Both the position numbers and the translations under genes were made by a program. 64,000 bases of DNA, from assembly GCA_004299485.1 (NCBI GenBank), contig SCQP01000020.1, positions 87,721-151,720 of the forward strand, given 5' to 3'. The notes under the pieces were generated by a model. The model searched no databases. It was not told where the DNA came from and saw only the letters and a list, made by a program, of their open reading frames with translations. Shown here piece after piece: positions 1-8,049 of this stretch (its first letter is position 1; each line of letters opens with the position of its first letter). Source of the stretch: Acidobacteriota bacterium (GTDB lineage Bacteria; Acidobacteriota; Terriglobia; Terriglobales; SCQP01).

Positions 1-285
1 ATCGACCAGCGGCACTTCGGCGACGGTCACCGGCGCGTGGTCACGGTGCAGCATCAGCTCGCGGCCGGAGGCGGAAATTTTGAATACCCGCACGGCGCCG
101 CGAGTAAGCACGAAGACACCGGCGCAGCGGTCACCCTCGTGAAACAAGATTTCACCCGGAGCGTAGTGGTGCAGCACGGAGCGGTGCGCCAGCGTCAGCA
201 ATTGCTCCTCTTCGAGATCAGCAAACAGGGGCACCTGGCGCAGCAGCGGCACCCGCGCGGCGACCGGACTGGCGGAAACGGACAT
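1..285 (-). CDS. Crp/Fnr-family transcriptional regulator, N-terminal part (cut by window edge)
   Basis: Reading the minus strand from the ATG at 285 gives 95 open codons that run off the window start. The first residues are MSVSASPVAARVPLLRQVPL, followed by a cyclic-nucleotide-binding-type beta roll: FADLEEEQLLTLA, then HYAPGEILFHEGDRCAGVF, then a GAVRVFKISASGRE segment. The pattern 'F-x-E-G-D ... G-x-V-x-V ... GRE' is characteristic of the Crp/Fnr effector domain, which senses cAMP, redox or other signals and controls a C-terminal DNA-binding HTH. The HTH lies outside the window, so the effector and regulon cannot be told. It starts 24 nt after the stop of the ABC exporter on the same strand and may be cotranscribed with it. 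Family call is firm; subfamily unknown. Confidence 0.85.
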   Translation of the reverse strand, partial: MSVSASPVAARVPLLRQVPLFADLEEEQLLTLAHRSVLHHYAPGEILFHEGDRCAGVFVLTRGAVRVFKISASGRELMLHRDHAPVTVAEVPLVD

Positions 286-309
286 TCCTTATTGTAGAGT
301 GGCTTGCCA

Positions 310-2094
310 TCAGTCAGCGACGGAGGCGAAATCGGGTTGCGACCAGCGGGCGAAAAAGCCGCCGCTTGCGGCCAGCTCCTGGGGCGTGCCCGCCTCCAGC
401 AGGCGGCCGTGGCCGACGACAAAAATGCGGTCACAGGGCGCCAGCGTAGCCAGGCGATGAGAAATGATCAGCGCCGTGCGTCCGGCCAGGGCGGTGCGGA
501 GGGCGTAGTTGAGGGCGGCTTCGCTTTCGGCGTCGAGGTGCGCGCTGGCTTCATCCAGAATCAGGATGCGGGGCTCGCGCAGCAGGGCGCGGGCAATGGC
601 CAGGCGCTGGCGCTCACCGCCGGAAAGGCGGGTGCCGCGCTCACCCAGATGGGTATCGAGGCCATCGGGTAACTGCCGCACGTAGGCTGCGGCCTGGGCA
701 GCTTCGAGCGCACGCCACAACCGCGGCGTGGTGGCCTGTTCGCGGTCGCAGGCGCCGAAGGTCAGATTTTCGGCAATCGTGCCCTCCAGCAACAAGGGAT
801 CCTGCAAAACCACCGCCATCTGGCGCCGCAGCGCGGATGGGGCGATGGTGCGCAGGTCGCGGCCATCGAGCCGGATGGCGCCGGCAGCAGGTTCATGGAA
901 GCCCAGGAGCAGGTCGACGAGCGTGGTCTTGCCGCCGCCGCTGGGTCCCACGATGGCGATGTGCTCGCCGGCGGCAATGCGGAAACTCAATGCGTCGATG
1001 GTTCTACATGCCTCGGCGCTTTCGTAGCCAAAGCTCACCTGGTCGAATTCGATCTCTCCGCGCAACCGGGGCAAAGATGCGACAGATGCCGGTAGCGCGG
1101 GCGGCTGGGCATCGAGGAAGTCCAGAACCGCGCCCGCAGCGACCCATTGCCGGGCGATGGTGCTGTAGGTGCCGGCCAGGCCGGCCAGCGGTCCATAGAG
1201 CAAGGCGGCGTAGCTGGTGGCCGCAATCCAGGTTCCGGTGGTGATCGATCCGTCCAGCACCAGCCAGAAACCGTAGGCCGCTACGCTCATGCGGCCGGCG
1301 AGGGCGAGGGCATTTTTCAGTTGGCCGAAGGCTTCATCGATCCAGACCAGATGCCACAGGCCCGCGAAAATAGCGCGGGCACGCTCCCGATAGGCCTGAA
1401 TTTCGCTGTCCTCGCCGCCCAGCGACTTCACCGTCTTGATGCCGCTCAGCACCTCGGTGACGCGGCCATAGAGGCGGCTCCAGCCGGTCTGGACCTGCTC
1501 TTCGTGAGCCACCAGGCGACGTGCGCCCGCAACCGTAGTCCAGACGAAAAGGGGCATGGGAGCCAGGCCGACCAAGGCCAGGCGGGGCGAAAGCCGCCAC
1601 AGCAGCGCCATCATCAGCAGGAGCGTGATGACGTTGGGGACGAGGGTTTGCAGCAGATTCTGGGTGAGCTCGCCCAAGGCGGCGACGCCGCGATCGACCC
1701 GGGTCAGCACATAGCCGGAGCTGCTGTGTTGATGGAAGCGGAGCGGGCGGCGGTAAAGCCCATCCAGCACCCGCGAGGAGAGATCAAAGCTGGAATCAAA
1801 GCGAACGCGATTGACGACCGCGTTCTGCGCCGTCTGCAGTAGCCGTTGGACAAGCAGCACCAGCGCCAGCAGCGCCATGACTTTCAGCCCCGGCCGCCAG
1901 ACGCGCCGGCCGGCGTGGGCGGCGGCGGCGACCAGTAGGTCGGTCAGAACCTTGAGGAATAGAGGCTCGATGGCGCCCAGGGCAGCGACGACGCTGCCGA
2001 GCAGCAGAGCGGCACCGATCCAGCCTCGGTAAGCCCGAATCAGCTTGATCAGCGCCGCTTTGCGCGGGCGCAACGGAGGAGAACAGACAGCCAC
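310..2094 (-). CDS. ABC exporter, fused transmembrane and ATPase domains (MsbA/lipid A type)
   Basis: This 594-residue half-transporter has an N-terminal six-helix type-1 exporter domain (about residues 20-320) and a C-terminal nucleotide-binding domain. The Walker A motif GPSGGGKTT is at 383-391, the Q-loop is near 431 (VLQDPLL), the signature LSGGERQ is at 490-496, Walker B plus catalytic Glu is LILDEAS at 511-517, and the H-loop is in IISHRLATLAPCDR. Such proteins work as homodimers at the inner membrane and flip lipids, peptides or drugs outward using ATP; the substrate cannot be read from sequence. Length is normal for the family. It is divergent from the M28 protease gene at 2231 and followed by the Crp/Fnr gene. 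The ATG at 2094 is the first in frame. Confidence 0.93.
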   Translation of the reverse strand: MAVCSPPLRPRKAALIKLIRAYRGWIGAALLLGSVVAALGAIEPLFLKVLTDLLVAAAAHAGRRVWRPGLKVMALLALVLLVQRLLQTAQNAVVNRVRFDSSFDLSSRVLDGLYRRPLRFHQHSSSGYVLTRVDRGVAALGELTQNLLQTLVPNVITLLLMMALLWRLSPRLALVGLAPMPLFVWTTVAGARRLVAHEEQVQTGWSRLYGRVTEVLSGIKTVKSLGGEDSEIQAYRERARAIFAGLWHLVWIDEAFGQLKNALALAGRMSVAAYGFWLVLDGSITTGTWIAATSYAALLYGPLAGLAGTYSTIARQWVAAGAVLDFLDAQPPALPASVASLPRLRGEIEFDQVSFGYESAEACRTIDALSFRIAAGEHIAIVGPSGGGKTTLVDLLLGFHEPAAGAIRLDGRDLRTIAPSALRRQMAVVLQDPLLLEGTIAENLTFGACDREQATTPRLWRALEAAQAAAYVRQLPDGLDTHLGERGTRLSGGERQRLAIARALLREPRILILDEASAHLDAESEAALNYALRTALAGRTALIISHRLATLAPCDRIFVVGHGRLLEAGTPQELAASGGFFARWSQPDFASVAD

Positions 2095-2230
2095 AGGGAC
2101 TACACAAACCGGAGCGGACGAATGCTGTCAGTGTGCGGCCCAGTGGCGGGCCGCTGCCATCAGGCATTTCCCTTGCTTTGCATGTGGAAAATGGATACTC
2201 TGACGGCTCAATCGCCTGGAAGAGGACCCT

Positions 2231-4414
2231 ATGCCTTCGTCGCGTCCCCGCTCGACCGCGCTCATCGCCAGCGCTGTCATCATCGTCATCGCCGCAGCCC
2301 TGTACTATTTGCGCGCGGCACCCTCGCCCAAGCTGTTCGGCTTTTCGGCGACCAGCAGCGCCGCCGAAGCCCAATGGGAAAGTCAGTTCCGGGCGCTGCC
2401 GCAGCCGGGCCAGATTCGGGCGAACATGAAATACCTCAGCGCCGAACCCCACAACGTGGGTACAGAGCGCGAGCATGTGCTGGCGCAATGGGTGCAGAAG
2501 CAGCTTCAAAACGACGGCCTGCAGGCACATATTGAGCAGTTCGAGGTACTCTACCCGACGCCCCTGCAGCGGCGGGTGACGTTGGTGTCGCCGGGGCACT
2601 ATGATGCCGTGCTCAAGGAGCCGGCGGTTGCCGTCGACCCGACCTCGAGTCAGTCCGGCCAACTGCCGACAGAAAACATCTACAGTCCTGACGGCGACGT
2701 GACGGCGCCGCTGGTGTATGTGAACTATGGGGTGCCGGAAGATTACGACACGCTGGCCAAACTCGGTATCAGCGTCAAAGGCAAGATCGTGATTGCCCGC
2801 TACGGCCATAGCTGGCGCGGCATCAAGCCGTGGCTGGCGTACACGCATGGCGCGGTGGGCTGCCTGATTTACTCTGACCCACGCGATGATGGCTATTTTC
2901 AGGGCGATGTCTATCCCAAGGGCGCGTGGCGGCCGGAGCAGGGCGTACAGCGCGGCAGCGTGCTGCGCATGCCGGTTTACCCCGGTGATCCGGAAACGCC
3001 GGGCTGGGGTGCGGTGCCGGGCGCCAAGCGGCTGCCGCTGAGCGCAGTGAAGACGCTGCAGAAAGTTCCGGTGCAGCCCATTTCCTACGGCGACGCGCTG
3101 CCGCTGCTGCGGGCACTGGGTGGACCGGTGGCGCCGGAAGCCTGGCGCGGGGCGCTGCCGATTACCTACCACATTGGGCCGGGGCCGGCGACGGTGCATT
3201 TGCTGGTGAAATTTCACTGGGGCCTGGCGTCGATCTACGACGTCATCGGCATGATTCCGGGCAGCGAGTTTCCGAACCAGTGGATCATTCGCGGCAACCA
3301 CCTGGACGGCTGGGTGAATGGCGCGGCGGATCCGTTATCGGGCCAGTCATCGCTGCTGGAAGAGGCGCGCGCCTACGGCGTGTTGCTCAAGAAAGGCTGG
3401 CGGCCCAAGCGGACGATCGTGTATTGCGCCTGGGATGGGGAAGAACCGGGGTTGCTCGGCTCAACCGAATGGGCGGAAACGCATGCCGCGGAGCTGGAGC
3501 AAAAAGCAGTCGTCTACATCAACACCGACGACAGCGCCAAGGGCTATCTTGACATGGGCGGCAGCGGCTCCTTGCAGCACTTCTTCAATCTGGTCGCGCA
3601 GGACATCACCGATCCGGAAACGCACCAGTCGCTGTGGCTCAAGGACAAAGACCACCTGCTGAAAAATGCCCATACCGCGGAGCAGAAAAACGCCATCCTG
3701 GACGGCGGCGACCTGCGCATTTCCGCGCTGGGTTCGGGTTCGGATTTCACACCCTTCTTGCAGCATCTGGGCATCGCGGCCGGCAGCCTCGGCTTCGGCG
3801 GCGAAGGTGGCGGGGGCGTGTACCACTCGATTTATGATGACTTCTACTGGTTCACGCACTTCGGCGACACCACCTTCACCTACGAGCGCGCTTTGGCGCA
3901 AACGGTGGGCACGGCGGTGATGCGACTGGCCAACGCCAACGTGCTGCCGCTGCAGTTCAGCGGCTTTGCCGACAATGTGCGGCTCTATCAGCAGCAGATC
4001 GAGGCAGAGTACAGGAAACAGGCGGGCGCGCCGGTGTTCGATTTCAAGCCGCTGGAGACAGCGGTGACGAATCTGCGCTCGGCGGCGAAATCCTATGACG
4101 ATGCTATGGCATCGGATGGCGGAAATGGCAACCTCTACAAAGAACCGGCAGCCGACCTGGCCTCGCTCAACGACCTGCTCTACAGCAGCGAGCGCAAGCT
4201 GATGGACGAGGCGGGTTTGCCCGGCCGTCCCTGGTACAAGCACCAGATCTACGCACCCGGCCTATACACCGGCTACGGGGTGAAAACTCTGCCCGGCCTG
4301 CGGGAAGCCATTGAGGCGAAAAATTACGCCCAAGCGGCGGCGGAAGAAAAGATCATTGTGCAGACGCTGGCGAACTTCACGGCGCAGATCAAAACCGCGC
4401 AAGAGAAGCTCTAA
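2231..4414 (+). CDS. M28 metallopeptidase of the glutamate carboxypeptidase II/NAALADase type
   Basis: The 727-residue product has an N-terminal signal anchor (about residues 9-27), a PA domain insert (about 140-290), the zinc peptidase core and a C-terminal dimerisation-like helical domain. Co-catalytic zinc ligands fit family positions: His357 in RGNHLDGW, Asp367 in GAADPLSG, Glu404-405 in WDGEEPGLLG, Asp433 in YINTDDSAKG and the His in VYHSIYDD near 531. GCPII relatives remove C-terminal Glu/Asp from peptides outside the cytoplasm, so periplasmic peptide turnover is the likely role. A Shine-Dalgarno-like GGAAGAGGA stands before the ATG at 2231. It is divergent from the ABC exporter and convergent with the gene at 4494. 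Confidence 0.92.
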   Translation: MPSSRPRSTALIASAVIIVIAAALYYLRAAPSPKLFGFSATSSAAEAQWESQFRALPQPGQIRANMKYLSAEPHNVGTEREHVLAQWVQKQLQNDGLQAHIEQFEVLYPTPLQRRVTLVSPGHYDAVLKEPAVAVDPTSSQSGQLPTENIYSPDGDVTAPLVYVNYGVPEDYDTLAKLGISVKGKIVIARYGHSWRGIKPWLAYTHGAVGCLIYSDPRDDGYFQGDVYPKGAWRPEQGVQRGSVLRMPVYPGDPETPGWGAVPGAKRLPLSAVKTLQKVPVQPISYGDALPLLRALGGPVAPEAWRGALPITYHIGPGPATVHLLVKFHWGLASIYDVIGMIPGSEFPNQWIIRGNHLDGWVNGAADPLSGQSSLLEEARAYGVLLKKGWRPKRTIVYCAWDGEEPGLLGSTEWAETHAAELEQKAVVYINTDDSAKGYLDMGGSGSLQHFFNLVAQDITDPETHQSLWLKDKDHLLKNAHTAEQKNAILDGGDLRISALGSGSDFTPFLQHLGIAAGSLGFGGEGGGGVYHSIYDDFYWFTHFGDTTFTYERALAQTVGTAVMRLANANVLPLQFSGFADNVRLYQQQIEAEYRKQAGAPVFDFKPLETAVTNLRSAAKSYDDAMASDGGNGNLYKEPAADLASLNDLLYSSERKLMDEAGLPGRPWYKHQIYAPGLYTGYGVKTLPGLREAIEAKNYAQAAAEEKIIVQTLANFTAQIKTAQEKL

Positions 4415-4497
4415 AGGTCTTTCGGTCTGTCGGTCGTTCAGTCTGTCGGTCAACACCGCGGCTGATCGACCGATAGACCGATAGACCGACAGACTAA
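4415..4497. repeat. Imperfect inverted repeat built of GTCT/GTCG tetranucleotides
   Basis: Directly after the M28 stop codon, the left arm (about 4415-4452) is a run of CGGT/CTGT/CAGT units and the right arm (about 4463-4497) is its approximate reverse complement (GACCGATAGACCGATAGACC). About ten bases (ACACCGCGGC) separate the arms. It lies between convergent genes and touches the stop codon of the gene at 4494, so it may fold as a long imperfect hairpin and end transcription from both sides. There is no clear U-tract, so a classical intrinsic terminator is not shown. Confidence 0.6.
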
Positions 4498-5111
4498 AAC
4501 AGGGCGTGGCCGGTTTTGGGGTAGCGGTAGTTGGCCCAGGCGCTCACTGCCCCGAATGCGATATACGCGATGGCGACGACGCGTTCCCAGCCGTGATGGC
4601 CGCTGCGGTGGAAGAGGTAGCTGAGCGCGATGGCGGAGGAGGCGGCGGAGATCTCGGTGGCGACGAAGGCGGGGCGGTTGTCGACCAGCTTGTTGGTCAG
4701 CAACCATTCATCTTTGTTGCGGTCGCGGAAGTAGCGGGTGCTGGTGAAATCGAGCGTCTGCACCGCGGCGACGCCCAGGAACAGCGGCGTGTTCCACTTG
4801 TCCCAGAAGAAATGATGCGGCTCGGGCACTTGCGGCCCGGCGAAGCGCGCGGTCAGGCCCGCGGCCAGCACGCCGCCGATGGCGCCGTAGGTGAGGCCGG
4901 CACGAAATTCGTGGGCGCGACGGTCGGCGGCGGGCACGGCAGAAAAATCGAGCGCCTGCGTGCCCACGAAGGCGCCGGCGATGGCGCCCAAGGCTCCGGC
5001 GAGCAAGGCCTTTTTGCTCGAGGTTTGGGTGAGCTTCTGGGGCTTGGGCAGAGGGAGCGTTTGTGCGCCTAGGCCGAGCGTGCAGAGAAGTAAAAGAGCG
5101 ACAGTCTTCAT
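4494..5111 (-). CDS. Hypothetical exported/membrane protein
   Basis: This 205-residue protein is not recognised. Visible are an N-terminal signal peptide (MKTVALLLLCTLGLGAQ), a small-residue hydrophobic segment (about 35-50, ALLAGALGAIAGAFVG), another glycine-rich segment (about 72-90), a conserved-looking central part with TSTRYFRDRN, and a C-terminal hydrophobic stretch (about 178-195). The layout suggests a small integral inner-membrane protein with three or four helices. The ATG at 5111 overlaps the mtaB stop codon (5108-5110), so it is probably translated after mtaB from one transcript. No catalytic motif is visible; function unknown. Confidence 0.75.
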   Translation of the reverse strand: MKTVALLLLCTLGLGAQTLPLPKPQKLTQTSSKKALLAGALGAIAGAFVGTQALDFSAVPAADRRAHEFRAGLTYGAIGGVLAAGLTARFAGPQVPEPHHFFWDKWNTPLFLGVAAVQTLDFTSTRYFRDRNKDEWLLTNKLVDNRPAFVATEISAASSAIALSYLFHRSGHHGWERVVAIAYIAFGAVSAWANYRYPKTGHALF

Positions 5112-6370
5112 TGGGCTTGCAGCATTTCGCCGTCGTGGGCACGAATTTGGACTTCTACCAGTGTGCCCGGCGGAGCCGGCTGAGGCAAGGCGATGCGAGC
5201 GTAATTATCGCTCAGGGCTTCGCTGCCGCTGAGCGCGACGGCGGAAAGTGTTTGGCCGACCAGGGCGTCCAGGAACGCCGCTCGCTTGCTTGCGCCGAGA
5301 CGCCGCAACACGGCGGCGCGCGCGGCGGTGCGCTCAGGCGAGACCGCGCGCCAGGCGCCTGCAACCAAGCGCTGCGCGGCTTCGGTCCCTGGGCGGGGTG
5401 AAAACGGGAATACGTGCAGATAGGCCAGCGGGAGCGAGGCGACAAACGACAGGCTTTCCTCAAATTCGGCGTCGGTTTCGCCCGGGAACCCGGCCATAAC
5501 GTCCGCGCCGATCGCCACACCCGGCACTTGTGCCGCGAGAACTGTAACGCACGCGGCGTAATCGCAGGCGCGGTAGCGGCGGTGCATGCGCCGGAGCACG
5601 GTGTCGCTGCCGCTCTGCAGCGGCAGGTGCGCATGGCGCGCGAGCCGGTCGCCGCTGGCCGCCATGAGCGCGGTCAGTTCCGGGATCCAGTCCATCGGCT
5701 CGACGGAGCTGAGCCGGAGGCGCGGCAGCCGGGTTTGCTGGAGGATCGCACACACTAGGTCATCTAAATGGAGGCCACCTCCCAGATCACGCCCCCATTG
5801 CCCCAGGTTGATGCCCGAGCAGACGATTTCGGCATGGCCGGCGGCGGCGAGAGCATCGACTTCGGCCAGCACTTCACCCAAAGGGCGCGAACGGTCGCCG
5901 CCGCGGACCTGGGGAATGATGCAGAAGCTGCACGCCCGGCCGCAACCGTCCTGCACTTTGACAATGGGCCGGCTGCGCGCGCTGCCGCGTGGCTCGATCC
6001 GCGCCAGGCTGGCGAGCTTTTGCGATTGCGGCGCGACGCCGACGAGTTGCTGCGGCAGCCGCCACTTCTCCGCGTGACCGGTGACGAGGGTTACGCCTGC
6101 GAGAGCGGCAAGTTCCGCCGGAGCGCGTTCGGCGTAACAGCCGGTGACGGCAATGCGCGCCTGGGGCCGCAGGCGATGCAGGCGCCGGATGGCGCGGCGC
6201 GCCTCAGCATCGGCTTGGGCGGTGACGGTGCAGGTGTTGAAAACTACCCAATCGGCATCCGCTTCAGCAGTAGGTTGCAGGCCCGCACGGACACAGGCCG
6301 CCGTGAGCGCCTCGCCGTCGGCCTGATTGGCGCGGCAGCCGAAATTGTAGATCCAAAAACTGGCCGGCAC
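5108..6370 (-). CDS. mtaB: tRNA t6A37 methylthiotransferase, MtaB-like radical SAM enzyme
   Basis: The product converts t6A37 of ANN-decoding tRNAs to ms2t6A using two [4Fe-4S] clusters and SAM. Order of domains: an N-terminal methylthiotransferase domain with three cluster cysteines (FGCRANQAD, FNTCTVTAQAD, VTGCYAERAP), a radical SAM core with the CxxxCxxC motif in QDGCGRACSFCIIPQVRG, the SPRPGTEAA segment, and a C-terminal TRAM-like beta domain. The NTCTVT-x-x-AD signature favours MtaB over MiaB or RimO. An open frame extends much further upstream but runs through argC, so the GTG at 6370, just before VPASFWIYNFGC, is chosen; this gives 420 residues, usual for the family. It is divergent from argC across about 54 bp. 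Confidence 0.9.
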   Translation of the reverse strand: MPASFWIYNFGCRANQADGEALTAACVRAGLQPTAEADADWVVFNTCTVTAQADAEARRAIRRLHRLRPQARIAVTGCYAERAPAELAALAGVTLVTGHAEKWRLPQQLVGVAPQSQKLASLARIEPRGSARSRPIVKVQDGCGRACSFCIIPQVRGGDRSRPLGEVLAEVDALAAAGHAEIVCSGINLGQWGRDLGGGLHLDDLVCAILQQTRLPRLRLSSVEPMDWIPELTALMAASGDRLARHAHLPLQSGSDTVLRRMHRRYRACDYAACVTVLAAQVPGVAIGADVMAGFPGETDAEFEESLSFVASLPLAYLHVFPFSPRPGTEAAQRLVAGAWRAVSPERTAARAAVLRRLGASKRAAFLDALVGQTLSAVALSGSEALSDNYARIALPQPAPPGTLVEVQIRAHDGEMLQAQ

Positions 6371-6391
6371 TCGTATTATTCTACGGAACGC

Positions 6392-6417
6392 TTGACAGCG
6401 TGGGGCTTTTGTATAAT
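6392..6417 (+). promoter_or_regulatory. Probable argC promoter
   Basis: A perfect -35 hexamer TTGACA (6392-6397) and a perfect -10 hexamer TATAAT (6412-6417) stand in an AT-rich island of an otherwise GC-rich region. The spacer is only 14 bp, which is short for a sigma-70 promoter, so one of the two hexamers may be fortuitous. The -10 box ends 7 nt before the ATG at 6425, placing +1 at or next to the start codon; no Shine-Dalgarno is present. Confidence 0.65.
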
Positions 6418-6442
6418 TATTCTTATGATGAATAATTATTCT
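6410..6442 (+). promoter_or_regulatory. Tandem ARG boxes (ArgR operator) over the argC start
   Basis: Two copies of a 14-bp site, TGTATAATTATTCT (6410-6423) and TGAATAATTATTCT (6429-6442), have centres 19 bp apart. The second contains the perfect 12-bp palindrome GAATAATTATTC (6430-6441). Both match the known ARG-box core TGAATwwwwATTCA closely (second copy one mismatch at the end, first copy two). One copy covers the -10 box and the other the first codons of argC, so bound ArgR with arginine should block initiation. No argR gene lies in the window. Confidence 0.75.
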
Positions 6443-7324
6443 ATCGCGCGGGTGGGCATCGCCGGCGCCACCGGCTACGCGGGACGGGAGCTGCTGCGGC
6501 TGCTGTCGCGGCATCCGCATGCGGGGGTGGCGGCGGCGCTCGATTCCACGGCCGGAGTGGAGGCGATGGCGGCGGTTACGCCCGATCTGGTATTTCTGGC
6601 TACGCCGGCCGAAGTCTCGCGCGCGTGGGTGACGGCGCTGCGGCTGTTTACGAATCCGCCGCGGATTGTGGATCTGAGCCCGGCGTTCCGCTTTGAATCG
6701 GAGGCGGCCTACGGCTGGCCGGAACGGAACGCGGCGGCCATCCGCAAGGCCATGCTGGTGGCCAACCCAGGCTGTTATGCCACCGCGACCAATCTGGTTC
6801 TGGGGCCGCTGCTGGCGGCAGGGGCCATCGAACCCACCGACATTATTTGCGATGCCAAATCGGGCGCGAGTGGCGCCGGCCGCGCGCTGCGGCAGGATTT
6901 GCAGTTCTGCGAGCTCGATGGAAATTGCAAGCCTTACAACATCTATAGTCACCGGCATGCTCCGGAGATTGCGCGCCATGCCGGCCTGGACGGGGAGACG
7001 TTTGCCTTCACGCCGCATTTGCTGCCGGTACCGCGCGGCATTCTCGCCACACACTATGTCCGCTGCCGGACGACTGACCTGGGCGCGGTATACGCAGAAG
7101 CGTACGCTGGTAAGCCCTTCATCCGCGTGCGCGGGGGCGACATTCCGGAGCTGCACGATGTGCTGTTCACCAACTATTGCGACATTGGCTGGAAGCTGCG
7201 CGCCGACGGCAAGCAGGCGGTGATTGTCGGTTGCCTGGACAATCTGGTGAAGGGCGCGGCCGGGCAGGCCATCCAAAACGCCAACCTCATGATGGGATGG
7301 CCGGAGGGAGCTGGGCTTGTATGA
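6425..7324 (+). CDS. argC: N-acetyl-gamma-glutamyl-phosphate reductase
   Basis: Catalyses the NADPH-dependent reduction of N-acetylglutamyl phosphate to the semialdehyde, third step of arginine synthesis. The NADP-binding GIAGATGYAG is at 11-20, the catalytic Cys117 is in VANPGCYATAT, the DLSPAFR motif is near 83, KSGASGAGR at 145-153, the HRHAPE catalytic His region at 176-181 and LLPVPRGI further on. At 299 residues it is somewhat shorter than typical type 1 enzymes (about 340), mainly in the region between residues 40 and 60. Starts at tandem ATGs 6425/6428; no Shine-Dalgarno. Its stop overlaps the argB start by 4 nt. Confidence 0.95.
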   Translation: MMNNYSIARVGIAGATGYAGRELLRLLSRHPHAGVAAALDSTAGVEAMAAVTPDLVFLATPAEVSRAWVTALRLFTNPPRIVDLSPAFRFESEAAYGWPERNAAAIRKAMLVANPGCYATATNLVLGPLLAAGAIEPTDIICDAKSGASGAGRALRQDLQFCELDGNCKPYNIYSHRHAPEIARHAGLDGETFAFTPHLLPVPRGILATHYVRCRTTDLGAVYAEAYAGKPFIRVRGGDIPELHDVLFTNYCDIGWKLRADGKQAVIVGCLDNLVKGAAGQAIQNANLMMGWPEGAGLV

Positions 7325-8049
7325 CGACGGTCATTAAGGTGGGCGGCAGCATTTTGGAGCCAGAACCCAAGCCGCAGTTAATTGCTGCGCTGGCACGGCA
7401 GGCGGAGATCGGGCCGCTCGTCGTGGTTCATGGCGGGGGGAAGACATTAACGGCGTTGCTGGCGCGGCTGGGCATCGCCAGCGAATTTCGCGATGGCCTG
7501 CGTGTCACCGGCGCCGAGGCATTGCGGGCTGCGATAATGGCGTTCGCCGGAAGCGTCAATACGGCGCTGGTGGCGGCGCTGAATGCAGCAGGCGTCCGTG
7601 CGGTGGGTTTGACGGGCTGCGATGCCGGCTGCGTGCGCGCGGTAGCACAGGCCGGGTTGGGCGCAGTCGGCGGGTCAGCGAGGGCCGATCCCCGTCTGCT
7701 GCGGTCGCTGCTGGCGTCAGGGTTCACGCCGGTGCTGGCCTCGCTGGCGCTGGATGCGGCCGGTGCGGGGATTCTGAATGTCAACGCGGATCAGTTTGCG
7801 GCGGCCATTGCCACCGCGCTGGGAGCGGAGCGATTGCTGTTCCTCACGGATGTAAATGGCGTGCTCGATACGCGCGGCCAAACGGTTCCGCAGGCAACTC
7901 TGGCGGAGCTGCGCGCGCTGGCGATGTCAGGGGCGCTGCGCGGCGGGATGCTGCCCAAGACGGCGGCCTGCGTGACGGCGCTCGAAGCGGGTGTACGCGA
8001 GGTTTCGATTCTCGGGCCGGGCGGCGCGGGAACGCAGTTGTCGCTATGA
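7321..8049 (+). CDS. argB: Acetylglutamate kinase
   Basis: Phosphorylates N-acetylglutamate, second step of arginine synthesis, in the cytoplasm. The amino-acid-kinase fold is shown by IKVGGSIL at the N-terminus, the phosphate-binding HGGGK at 37-41, RDGLRVT (substrate binding), ILNVNADQ, and LFLTDVNGVL, followed by GGMLPK near the C-terminus. The ATG at 7321 overlaps the argC stop (ATGA), giving 242 residues, a little short of the usual 260-300. An upstream in-frame extension exists but lies inside argC and is rejected. An N-terminal arginine-feedback helix is absent, so this enzyme is probably arginine-insensitive (inference from family knowledge). Confidence 0.95.
   Translation: MTTVIKVGGSILEPEPKPQLIAALARQAEIGPLVVVHGGGKTLTALLARLGIASEFRDGLRVTGAEALRAAIMAFAGSVNTALVAALNAAGVRAVGLTGCDAGCVRAVAQAGLGAVGGSARADPRLLRSLLASGFTPVLASLALDAAGAGILNVNADQFAAAIATALGAERLLFLTDVNGVLDTRGQTVPQATLAELRALAMSGALRGGMLPKTAACVTALEAGVREVSILGPGGAGTQLSL

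Noticed and set aside
310..2094. ATPase partner for the MacB permease at 15783
   Set aside because: This ABC protein has its own fused exporter membrane domain and is 13 kb away; it is not a MacB/LolD-type ATPase.
1796..3301. 501-codon minus-strand open frame
   Set aside because: Antisense to the M28 protease over most of its length, Arg/His-rich, no motifs.
6371..7276. N-terminal extension of mtaB through argC
   Set aside because: The extension is antisense to argC and unlike any methylthiotransferase; GTG 6370 gives the normal family length.
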